A DNA stretch of 64,000 nt, taken from Gammaproteobacteria bacterium LSUCC0112. Lineage in GTDB: Bacteria > Pseudomonadota > Gammaproteobacteria > Pseudomonadales > Pseudohongiellaceae. The notes under the pieces are model-generated. The model worked only from the letters and a program-made list of their open reading frames with translations, had not been told where the DNA came from and did not search any database. Positions 1 to 7,791 of this stretch are shown here, piece after piece (positions within the stretch are counted from its first letter, which is position 1; every line of letters starts with the position of its first letter). The stretch lies in assembly GCA_004535785.1 (NCBI GenBank), contig SPIB01000002.1, positions 412,320-476,319 of the forward strand. Direction: 5' to 3'. Both the position numbers and the translations under genes were made by a program.

Positions 1-198
1 GCGGTGATGCGCTCAGCCGATGGGCTCACGGTATTTCAGAATATCAACAATCGTGTGACGCGCGTCGCAGTCGATGTTGAGCAACTTCAGGGTGAATATG
101 CGGTGATCAAACCCGGCACCCTGGCTGAGGGTGCACAAGTTGTGTATGCCGGCATTACCCGCCTGGCTGACGGTGATCTGATCGAGGTGCTGCCATGA
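1..198 (+). CDS. RND efflux periplasmic adaptor, C-terminal end (partial)
   Basis: This reading frame is open from the first base of the window and ends at a stop overlapping the RND pump by four bases (ATGA). The 65 visible codons look like the last beta-rich segment of an HlyD/AcrA-type membrane-fusion protein: a short beta-barrel tail ending in a segment on gain and strength of effect ('VYAGITRLADGDLIEVLP'). Adaptors of this family bridge the inner-membrane pump and the outer-membrane channel. The family call rests mainly on position, because adaptor-pump pairs are the normal order. The ATG at 4 is probably internal and not the real start, which lies outside the window. Confidence 0.7.
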   Translation, partial: AVMRSADGLTVFQNINNRVTRVAVDVEQLQGEYAVIKPGTLAEGAQVVYAGITRLADGDLIEVLP

Positions 199-3100
199 TA
201 GAGCAGATATTAAAAAAGCCCCGTCTGGTGTTTTTGGTGATGTTTATGCTGTGCCTGTCGGGACTTGCCTCGTTTGGCAATATGGCAAGACAGGAAGATC
301 CACAGTTTCCTTCGCGTAACGGTTTGATTACGGTGCTTTACCCCGGTGCAACCGCGGAAGCGTTAGAGCGTCTGGTGCTTGAGCCGTTGGAGGATGAAAT
401 CTCCCAGGTCGAGGAAGTCAACGAATACAGCTCGATTGCCCGCACCGGTGTTGCCTTGGTCAGTGTGGGGTTAAACGAGGATATTTATGCGACTGACCCC
501 GCATGGGAGCGTGTCCGGCAAGCGATGGACAGAGCGCAACTTGAGTTCCCGGATGGTATTACTGAGATGTCACTTGATGATCGGCTGACCGGTTTGCCTG
601 CCGTTGTATTGGCACTGGCCGGGGATCCATCGGTTGTTGTGCTCAGTGACGCTGCCGAGCGATTAAAACGTGCACTCGCCGGGTTGCCCGGTTTATCCCG
701 CATAGAAATCGAAGGTGAGGCGGATGAACAAATCACTATTGCCTTGAATGATGCGGAACTCGCGCGTTTACAGATTACACCTGCCCAGATCGCCAACACG
801 CTTACCCAACGCAATCAGGTCAGACCGGGTGGTTTTATTGTGCTGGATAACAAACGCATTGGTCTGATCGGCAATACCGAGTTTGCTGATGTGGAAGAAT
901 TGCGCAGCACTCAAATTTCCCTTCCCGGCGGTGGCACCCTGCCCCTGTCAGTGTTTGCGGACGTATGGCGGACGGCGGCTGAGCCAGAGCAACCTTCGGT
1001 CTGGCAAGACGGTGAACGTGTGGTGGCCGTTAATATCTATTCGCGCGCCAATCAGGTGGATGCCATTCGTTTTGGTGACGATGTGCGCGCACGCATCGCA
1101 CAGGTTGCACCCGAGTTTGCGCCGTTGGAAATACGCGAGCTGTTTTTTCAGCCGGATCAGGTCAGCTCCCGTTTGAACGAACTGCAGACCAACCTGTTGG
1201 TCAGTATGCTGATCATTACAGGCGTTGTGTTTCTGGGCATGGGCTGGCGAATGGGCATTCTTGTGGCCACCATGCTCCCTGTTGTGTCATTGATCAGCCT
1301 GAGTATCTATGACATGGGCGGCGGCGTACTGCATCAGATTGCGGTGATTGGACTGGTTATTTCACTCGGTATTCTGATTGATAACGCCATTGTGATGGTG
1401 GAGAACATTCAGGATCGTCTTAATCAAGGCAGCAGCTCATATGAGGCCATGACAGCGGCAGTCAAAGAACTGGCTGGCCCTCTGGGGGCCTCAACCGGCA
1501 CAACATTGGCCGCGTTTACACCGTTGTTACTTTCCTCAGGCGGAACAGCTGACTTCACCCGTGGTATCCCGGTGATGATTATGCTGACGTTGAGTGTCAG
1601 TTATATCCTCGCCATCAGCTTTACGCCGTTGCTGGCTGCCTGGTTTTTGAAACCGGCACCTGCACGGCGAGACATCTGGTTTGACCAGGGAGGTCGTGCG
1701 CTGGCCAAACTGAGTGAGCGATTTCCGCGGCTGATTATTGTTGCCGGACTGATTATCGTTGCGCTCAGTGCTGTCACGATCCGCTTTTTAAGTATTCAAT
1801 TTTTTCCCAACGCCGATCGGCCACAAGTTGTGATTGAAATGTTTCTGCCAGAAGGCACAGATCAATCCTATACCAATGCAGTTTCTGCAGATTTTGAGCG
1901 GCTTATTCGCGAACAGGAAAACGTGCAATCCGTGCACCGATTTGTTGGTGCAACGGGTCCAGGTTTTTACTACAACCTGCCCAATTCAACACGGGCACCC
2001 AATCGTGCGAGATTGGTAGTTAATCTGCAGACGCTGGATCAAACCGCTCCGTTGATAGACTGGGTGCGTGACTTCGCCGCCAGCAAAATGCCGGAAGTTG
2101 ATATTGTTGCAGGCACACTCGCCCAAGGCCCACCCCGTACAGCGCCTGTCGAGGTGCGGATTCAGCATGCCGATGATCAGACCCGTCTGGCTGCCACAGA
2201 ACAGATATTCCGACTCATCAAGACCATTCCTGGTGCAGTAGATGTGCGTCATGACATGGATCTTGGTACGCCGGTGGTCAAGGTGACTGTGGATGATGCG
2301 TCTGCAGCCCGATATGGACTGACACGTGCTGACGTTGCAAACACCTTGTTTGCCCGCAGTTTTGGGTTGCCTGCACAACAGTTCCGCCAGGAGCGCGAGC
2401 CAGTACCGATCGTACTGCGCTCAACAGAGGGTACCCGTAGTAATCTGTCCACTTTGCTGTCCAGCAATATTTACAATACTGCTGGTGATGCAATCCCGCT
2501 CAGCATGATTGCCCGCATTGAGGCTGATTGGCAAGCTGCCAGCATTCAGCATCGAAACGGCGCGCGAATCTACAGTGTCACCGCTGGTCTGGATGAAGGT
2601 TACAGTTTCAGCCAGATTCTTGATGTCCTGAATACCCTGCTTCAAGCCGAGCCGTTGCCAGCTGGCACCCTCATGGAGCTGGGGGGCGATCAGGAAAGTT
2701 CAGGCGATGCAAATCAGGCGATTCTTGCGACCGCACCCATTGGCATTCTGTTGTTGCTGTTTTTCCTGTTGTTACAGTTCAACTCTTATCGCCGGGTCGG
2801 CATCATTTTGCTGACAGTACCGCTTGCGGCGGCCGGCATTTTTCCGGGGCTGGTGTTAAGTGACTCGCCATTCGGTTTTCAGCCGTTGCTGGGCATCATT
2901 GCGCTGGTGGGCATCGTTGTGAACAATGCGATTGTGTTGCTGGATTTAATAGATACACGAATGAAATCCGGTGATGATATCAAGACAGCTGTTACCGAGG
3001 CGGTGACACGGCGCACACGCCCTATTCTGCTCACCACCGCAACCACTGTGGCAGGCCTGCTGCCGCTGGCGTTTTCATCGTCAACGCTTTGGCCGCCCAT

Positions 3101-3233
3101 GGCATGGGCGATTATTTCAGGACTGCTTGCCTCAACCATACAGACCTTGTTGGTAGTGCCCGCAGTCTGCCGCTTAACGCTAGGCGGTACATCTCAAAAG
3201 CAAGATGCATCGCCCACGCTAACCACCGTATGA
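195..3233 (+). CDS. RND family efflux pump permease (AcrB/MexB-like)
   Basis: A 1012-residue inner-membrane transporter of the resistance-nodulation-division superfamily, the usual length for this family. It exports drugs or other amphiphiles using the proton gradient. Visible are the N-terminal membrane helix (about residues 9-30), the porter motif PGATAEALERLVLEPLE, the conserved helix region GLVISLGILIDNAIVMVENI (about 390-410) carrying the acidic proton-relay residue, and the matching second half with GIVVNNAIVLLDLID near 915-930. The internal duplication typical of RND pumps is plain. It is translationally coupled to the adaptor by ATGA. The substrate cannot be told from sequence, and no outer-membrane channel gene follows. 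A palindromic element follows directly at 3236. Confidence 0.93.
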   Translation: MIEQILKKPRLVFLVMFMLCLSGLASFGNMARQEDPQFPSRNGLITVLYPGATAEALERLVLEPLEDEISQVEEVNEYSSIARTGVALVSVGLNEDIYATDPAWERVRQAMDRAQLEFPDGITEMSLDDRLTGLPAVVLALAGDPSVVVLSDAAERLKRALAGLPGLSRIEIEGEADEQITIALNDAELARLQITPAQIANTLTQRNQVRPGGFIVLDNKRIGLIGNTEFADVEELRSTQISLPGGGTLPLSVFADVWRTAAEPEQPSVWQDGERVVAVNIYSRANQVDAIRFGDDVRARIAQVAPEFAPLEIRELFFQPDQVSSRLNELQTNLLVSMLIITGVVFLGMGWRMGILVATMLPVVSLISLSIYDMGGGVLHQIAVIGLVISLGILIDNAIVMVENIQDRLNQGSSSYEAMTAAVKELAGPLGASTGTTLAAFTPLLLSSGGTADFTRGIPVMIMLTLSVSYILAISFTPLLAAWFLKPAPARRDIWFDQGGRALAKLSERFPRLIIVAGLIIVALSAVTIRFLSIQFFPNADRPQVVIEMFLPEGTDQSYTNAVSADFERLIREQENVQSVHRFVGATGPGFYYNLPNSTRAPNRARLVVNLQTLDQTAPLIDWVRDFAASKMPEVDIVAGTLAQGPPRTAPVEVRIQHADDQTRLAATEQIFRLIKTIPGAVDVRHDMDLGTPVVKVTVDDASAARYGLTRADVANTLFARSFGLPAQQFRQEREPVPIVLRSTEGTRSNLSTLLSSNIYNTAGDAIPLSMIARIEADWQAASIQHRNGARIYSVTAGLDEGYSFSQILDVLNTLLQAEPLPAGTLMELGGDQESSGDANQAILATAPIGILLLLFFLLLQFNSYRRVGIILLTVPLAAAGIFPGLVLSDSPFGFQPLLGIIALVGIVVNNAIVLLDLIDTRMKSGDDIKTAVTEAVTRRTRPILLTTATTVAGLLPLAFSSSTLWPPMAWAIISGLLASTIQTLLVVPAVCRLTLGGTSQKQDASPTLTTV

Positions 3234-3235
3234 GG

Positions 3236-3332
3236 ATCACGCCAGAGGCAACTGTGTCGAAGAACAATCAGGCGCAACGCGCCGTTATGAGACCCAGTTG
3301 CCTCTGGCGTGATTCGACGACCGTGCGGTCGT
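3236..3332. repeat. nested palindromic element after the RND pump gene
   Basis: Two perfect 19-base inverted arms lie at 3236-3254 and 3295-3313 (ATCACGCCAGAGGCAACTG and its complement). Between them is a smaller perfect hairpin at 3271-3283 (GGCGC-AAC-GCGCC). Immediately after comes a third hairpin at 3317-3332 (ACGACCG-TG-CGGTCGT), flanked by a direct repeat GTGATTCGA at 3309 and 3331. It sits between two convergent genes. There is no T-run, so it is not a standard terminator. It could be a REP-like mobile palindrome or a transcript-end structure. Confidence 0.75.
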
Positions 3333-3361
3333 GATTCGAATTTTGTAAGGCTGTTTGTTAT

Positions 3362-5002
3362 TTACCGCTGATCAGGCAATTTATAACCATCCGCATCCAG
3401 TTTGGCCCGCACTACTTTTTTATCCATTTTGCCGGTAGCGGTTAACGGGATGGCATCCACAAACAGCACATCATCAGGCAACTGCCACTTGGCAAATTTG
3501 CTCTCGCAGAAACTGATCACCTGTTCACGGGTCAATTCAACACCAGGTTTTTTGATGACCAACGCGACGGGTCGTTCATCCCATTTTGGATGAGGATGCG
3601 CAACCACACAGGCCTGAGCCACGCCAGCAAGACCCACAATGTGGTTCTCAAGATCAACCGATGAAATCCATTCGCCGCCAGATTTGATGAGATCTTTGGA
3701 GCGGTCAGTGATGATCACGTAGCCGTCTGGATCAATCTTGGCGACATCGCCGGTGATCAGCCAACCATCATGAAACTTGTCCGGTTGAGGGTTGTTAAAA
3801 TACTCCGAGCAAATCCAAGGGCCGCGAATCAGCAGTTCGCCAAACGATTGTCCGTCATGGGGTAACACATTCCACTTGTCGTCAAAAATTTCAATTTCCA
3901 GACCCGGAATGGGCAATCCCGCCTTGGCCTGATTGTGCGCCCTCTCGGCGTCACTCATGGCAAGGTGTTTTCGCTTTCCGGTACGTCGGCTGATGGTTGC
4001 CAATGGACTGGTTTCAGTCATCCCCCAACCCTGCACCATTTCAACATTCAGCGCATCCCAATACCACTCAATCAATGAGGGGGGCGGCGCGGAACCACCA
4101 CAGGTCAGTCGCGTCAGAGCTTTGAATTGATACTTACCGGGGTTGGCTTCCATCAAGCCTTTCACTCCCTGCCAGATGGTGGGTACACCAGCGGAAATAG
4201 TAATGTCGTAATCCATCAGCATGCGCGCCAGATGATCAGGCACCATAAAGCGATGTGGATAGACCTGCCTCATGCCCAGCATGGTCGCAACCCAGGGCAA
4301 ACCCCAGGCATTGGCATGAAACATAGGCACAATGCCGAGCAAGGAATCTGTCGCCGACAGTCCCATTACATCGGTCATAGCAATCGAAATTGTGTGAAGG
4401 TAGTTCGCGCGATGGGTGTACATCACACCTTTGGGTTTACCGGTAGTACCACTGGTGTAACACAGACCCATGGCTGAATTTTCATCGATTTCCGGCCACT
4501 GGTAGCGAGTCGGTTGGCCAGCAATAAATGCTTCGTAGTCGACCGTATTGGGCAGACTGGTAGACCAGTTTTCAAAGCCCGGTTCGGCAGCAACAATAAT
4601 CTTCTGGATGCTGGGGATTTTCCCCGCCAGTTTTTCAAACAAAGGCAGAATATCCGCGTCAACAATCACCACTTTGTCCTGTGCATGATTGATGATGTAT
4701 TCGAGATCGACCGGTGAAAGACGGATGTTCAGTGTGTGGACAACTGCACCCATACAGGCTACCGCGTGATAGGCCTCCAGATGTCTTGCACCGTTCCACA
4801 TAAAGGTCGCCACCCGATCACCAATCTGCACACCTGCATCGTTTAGCGCATGCGCCAGTTGATGGGCTCGATTACGCGTTTCCAGCATGGTTTGACTACG
4901 CGCGCCATCCGCGGTTGCTGTCAAAATCTCTACGTCGGGCTGCAACAGGGCCCCCCGATCCATTAGCCTGTGCATCAACAGGGGAGTCTTTTGCATTGTC
5001 AT
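3362..5002 (-). CDS. AMP-forming acyl-CoA synthetase (medium/long-chain type)
   Basis: A 546-residue adenylate-forming enzyme that activates a carboxylic acid with ATP and joins it to CoA. The nucleotide-binding signature YTSGTTGKPKG is at about residues 182-192. The later motifs GWGMTETSP (about 335), the TGD of LITGDVAKIDPDGY (about 420) and the catalytic lysine region TATGKMDKK (about 530) are all present, so it should be active. It resembles the AlkK/DmdB-like group of fatty-acyl or short-chain acid ligases; the exact substrate is unknown. The start ATG is preceded by AGGAG at eight bases, favouring it over the ATG two codons later. It is convergent with the efflux pump and stands alone. 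Confidence 0.92.
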   Translation of the reverse strand: MTMQKTPLLMHRLMDRGALLQPDVEILTATADGARSQTMLETRNRAHQLAHALNDAGVQIGDRVATFMWNGARHLEAYHAVACMGAVVHTLNIRLSPVDLEYIINHAQDKVVIVDADILPLFEKLAGKIPSIQKIIVAAEPGFENWSTSLPNTVDYEAFIAGQPTRYQWPEIDENSAMGLCYTSGTTGKPKGVMYTHRANYLHTISIAMTDVMGLSATDSLLGIVPMFHANAWGLPWVATMLGMRQVYPHRFMVPDHLARMLMDYDITISAGVPTIWQGVKGLMEANPGKYQFKALTRLTCGGSAPPPSLIEWYWDALNVEMVQGWGMTETSPLATISRRTGKRKHLAMSDAERAHNQAKAGLPIPGLEIEIFDDKWNVLPHDGQSFGELLIRGPWICSEYFNNPQPDKFHDGWLITGDVAKIDPDGYVIITDRSKDLIKSGGEWISSVDLENHIVGLAGVAQACVVAHPHPKWDERPVALVIKKPGVELTREQVISFCESKFAKWQLPDDVLFVDAIPLTATGKMDKKVVRAKLDADGYKLPDQR

Positions 5003-5154
5003 TTATTCTGCTCCTGACATAGTTCTTCGAAGGAACTGAAGACTAAACCAGCTACAGGAACAGTTCAACAGATTGTGAATGTATTCAACTTGCTGGTGAA
5101 AGGACTTGCCGATTGAGGCGATTTTTCTTGCCGATAAAACTGAAAAGAGGGATC

Positions 5155-5211
5155 AAAAAAGGGCGCGCAACGGGACATGGAACTGCGGGATAAGGCCCCC
5201 GCCCGCTGCGC
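5155..5211 (-). terminator. intrinsic terminator candidate after the orphan secreted gene
   Basis: Read on the minus strand, GCGCAGCGGG and CCCGTTGCGC pair over ten bases (one G-U), with arms at 5202-5211 and 5165-5174. GCCC and a run of six T follow. A small perfect hairpin (CGTTTG-GAA-CAAACG, 5211-5225) precedes it. It lies just past the stop of the gene at 5235-5639. The loop is long, so the call is moderate. Confidence 0.45.
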
Positions 5212-5234
5212 GTTTGGAACAAACGGGCAATACT

Positions 5235-5639
5235 TTACTGGCGGGTATACGTTACAGCGATGATCTGTTCACCAGCTTCGTTGCGCTGCACCATTTCAAT
5301 TTTGGGACTGCTTGGACCAAACATCCATTTCACATTGAAGTAGACTCGGTTATGCACAGGTGGCAGCGTGATATATGACCCGGCAAGGTTGGTTGACATG
5401 GATATGCCTACGCCATCCCACATACAGGCAGCAACACCACGTGACTCTATACGCCAGTAAGCTTCTGCAAATTTGGGGGCAGGAATGTTGATTGGCGTGA
5501 TAGTCAGTTCACAGTTATCACCTTGATCAGATTTATAGACGCCATCAATTTGAGCAAATGCGGATTGGCCGGCGAATAACAAGCCTGTTGCCAAGCCACT
5601 AATGCCAAGAAATTTTGTAAAACGGTTTTTTGAAATCAT
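5235..5639 (-). CDS. small secreted protein of unknown function, FNR/Anr-type promoter
   Basis: A 134-residue protein with a clear Sec signal peptide (positive start, hydrophobic core, cleavage after about residue 29, ...QSAFA). The mature part is about 105 residues, beta-strand-like, with only two cysteines (in DNCELT and AACMW) that could form a disulfide. I do not recognise the family. GAGG lies five to six bases before the ATG. Its upstream region carries a perfect FNR-type site at class II spacing from a -10 box, so it is likely switched on when oxygen is low. No neighbour explains its role; the amine oxidase upstream ends behind a terminator of its own. Confidence 0.75.
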   Translation of the reverse strand: MISKNRFTKFLGISGLATGLLFAGQSAFAQIDGVYKSDQGDNCELTITPINIPAPKFAEAYWRIESRGVAACMWDGVGISMSTNLAGSYITLPPVHNRVYFNVKWMFGPSSPKIEMVQRNEAGEQIIAVTYTRQ

Positions 5640-5677
5640 GATTGCCTCGGTTCCTGTTGCAAAACTGTCAAGGCGAA

Positions 5678-5718
5678 ATTCTAATTCAGTCTTTATGAAA
5701 GGCTTTGATTCAGATCAA
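5678..5718 (-). promoter_or_regulatory. FNR/Anr box with class II promoter spacing
   Basis: At 5705-5718 is TTGAT-N4-ATCAA, the exact FNR/Anr consensus, with one extra matching base on each side. On the minus strand a TAGAAT hexamer (5678-5683) follows after 21 bases, which is the spacing of class II FNR promoters (site centred near -41.5). The start codon of the secreted-protein gene lies 38 bases beyond the hexamer. There is no good -35 box, as expected for activator dependence. Confidence 0.7.
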
Positions 5719-5770
5719 AGTGCACTCATCCTCTGCAGGGGTCGTCAGCGAACAAAACGCAAAACTCAGG

Positions 5771-5809
5771 CAAAAAAATGGGTCGGTCAGACTTTCGCCC
5801 GAACGACCC
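5771..5809 (-). terminator. intrinsic terminator after the flavin amine oxidase gene
   Basis: On the minus strand GGGTCG (5804-5809) pairs with CGACCC (5780-5785), and the arm is followed by A and seven T. It lies 57 bases past the stop of the oxidase gene and separates it from the FNR-type promoter downstream. Confidence 0.6.
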
Positions 5810-5865
5810 TGAAAAATAACCATCAAGAGGAACTACAATTACAACAACTACAAAAGCGCTCGAGC

Positions 5866-7437
5866 TTAGACTTCTGCGCGGATGCGCTGATCCATATGCG
5901 CGATAGCCCAGTGTGCAGACAAAATGGCACTTTCCATCCAGGCTGATTTTTTGCTGATCTGATCGCCAATCATGTAGTGGCGGCCGCTAGGCTGCTGCAA
6001 GGTGTTGTAGTGCCGCTCATTCTCGGGCGTTGATGCACCCCAGCGTGCGGAACATCCCAGCATATGGTTCATGCGATGCCAGGCAATCGTGACGCCATGT
6101 TCTGCCATGGCGCGATATTGTGGATGAATTTTTTCACCTTGAGCGAGCATGGCTTCGATTCGCTGCTCCTGCGTCATGCGGGTGAACTCCATACCATTGC
6201 CGTAATCGTACGCCGCCAGCATCACGCCTTTCTGGCGGAGCAGTCCATGGAACGGGTACCAGATTTGTCGAATGGGTTGGTTAGTCCACGTGATACCGCC
6301 ATAGATCTCCTCGTTTTCCCAGAAACGTTCTTTCATCTGGAACGCACCTTTATAGGCGACACCGCGGCGGATGACTTTCATCGCCGCGCGATATTCGGCA
6401 GGGAAATTGGCTTCGATGCCCACCATCAGGTGAGAGGGAATGCAGTTAAACACAAAGTCTGCTTTGATGGTGTGACGCTGTCCGTCCTGATCGTAGGTGA
6501 CATCGATGCTGTCGCCATGATCGTGCACTGCCATCACCATGGCGTGATATTCAATTTTGCTCTCGAGCTGGCGCACAAATCCGGCGATGATCTGATCCAT
6601 ACCACCAATGGGTTGCATGAGCATGGGGCCGGTTTCACCCTCGTTCTCGGTCAGTACTGAACGCAATGCACCAAGGTTGGCCTTCAACAGATCACGGACC
6701 TTGATCATCTCCTTCTGGACAGGTTCATCAATAAATCCACCTGAGGCTGCACCATTGCGCATGCTGCCTGTGTATTTGCCGGTAGCATCAAGATCGCCGA
6801 ACATGCGAATGGTCGCCAGCATTTTTTCAGCTTCAGCTTCAGAAAATGGTTCATCGAGTTCTGCATTGTTGAACCCTTTAAACATCAGTTCTGCCATGAA
6901 GCCTTTCAGGTTGGTGCTCATGTCGATATTGCGCATGGGTTTGCCACCATTAAAACCGGTGTCATGGACCAATGCGTGTTTGTTTTCATTAATAAACAAC
7001 TCAAGTGGAACCTGAAGTTCCTTACAATAATGCAGCACATTTTTGTGTGAACTGGGAATTCGTGCCGCGCCGCAGTTGAAATACAGGTGCGGTTCGTCAT
7101 CAAATTTGCAAATCTGCGGGTTGCCGATTTCATCAATCAAGGTGCCGTGTCTGACCGTCATCACCCGACCGCCGCAGCGATGGGAGGACTCAAGCACGGT
7201 GCAGTCGTAACCAGCTTTGGTTAGCTCGTAAGCGGCGGTCAGACCAGAAATGCCTCCCCCGAGAATCACGATGCGTCGCTGTTGGCCGCTTAACGGCATC
7301 AATGATGGCACGCTGGCGACAGAACTTGCGGGTATCAGGCCCAACGCTCCCCCGACGCCTAACACCGCTGCTGTTCCGCCAGTTGCGGCAATCAAATTCA
7401 GAAATTCACGACGGGTTACTGGTTTTGACACGGACAT
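5866..7437 (-). CDS. Tat-exported flavin amine oxidase (monoamine/L-amino-acid oxidase family)
   Basis: A 523-residue FAD enzyme that would oxidise an amine or amino acid to an imine. The N-terminus has a twin-arginine signal (TRREFLNL at about residues 8-15, then a glycine/alanine-rich hydrophobic stretch), so it should be exported folded with its FAD. The dinucleotide-binding site IVILGGGISG is at about 57-65, followed by the acidic ribose-binding end (VLES) and CGGRV. The C-terminal FAD-binding region keeps a GDQIS segment near residue 490. The ATG at 7437 is preferred; a TTG four codons upstream shares the frame, but the only ribosome site, AGAGG, lies between the two. Whether it passes electrons to oxygen or to a cytochrome, like NicA2, cannot be read. 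It faces the CadC-like regulator across 350 bases. Confidence 0.88.
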   Translation of the reverse strand: MSVSKPVTRREFLNLIAATGGTAAVLGVGGALGLIPASSVASVPSLMPLSGQQRRIVILGGGISGLTAAYELTKAGYDCTVLESSHRCGGRVMTVRHGTLIDEIGNPQICKFDDEPHLYFNCGAARIPSSHKNVLHYCKELQVPLELFINENKHALVHDTGFNGGKPMRNIDMSTNLKGFMAELMFKGFNNAELDEPFSEAEAEKMLATIRMFGDLDATGKYTGSMRNGAASGGFIDEPVQKEMIKVRDLLKANLGALRSVLTENEGETGPMLMQPIGGMDQIIAGFVRQLESKIEYHAMVMAVHDHGDSIDVTYDQDGQRHTIKADFVFNCIPSHLMVGIEANFPAEYRAAMKVIRRGVAYKGAFQMKERFWENEEIYGGITWTNQPIRQIWYPFHGLLRQKGVMLAAYDYGNGMEFTRMTQEQRIEAMLAQGEKIHPQYRAMAEHGVTIAWHRMNHMLGCSARWGASTPENERHYNTLQQPSGRHYMIGDQISKKSAWMESAILSAHWAIAHMDQRIRAEV

Positions 7438-7791
7438 AATCCTCTGCAATCACAATTTCTTATAAACCGGATCAGACTTCCGGACTGCTTATGAGCCACC
7501 ATTATTAACCAGAAGCAGCAAAAAAGTCCTGCCGGAAACATCCCCGAAACCTACTAATGCAAAAAAATGCCCTCTCATGGCGGCTCTGTTATGGTGCGCA
7601 ATACGTTGACAAGCACCAGCATAGCGCCAAATTTATAGCTCTCCTATCAAAACGCCCTCAAAATTCACTGAATGCCACTGGCCTCCATCTTGCATGCGAG
7701 ATCCGTACCTGAACCTGGCTGCACGCATCCGATCACGCCGGTTTCACTGTGAATAAGCTGCATTCCGCTTGACCTTTGGGAGGGTTTTTGT
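7438..7791. other. divergent intergenic region between amine oxidase and CadC-like regulator
   Basis: 354 bases without a convincing gene. It must hold the promoters of both flanking genes. A TTGACA hexamer is at 7606-7611, but no well-spaced -10 was found. A small hairpin, CCGGA-N7-TCCGG (7467-7483), lies in the leader of the oxidase gene. No RNA gene was recognised. Confidence 0.5.

Noticed and set aside
6064-6660. Plus-strand frame of 198 codons
   Set aside because: Antisense to the flavin amine oxidase gene; no motif.
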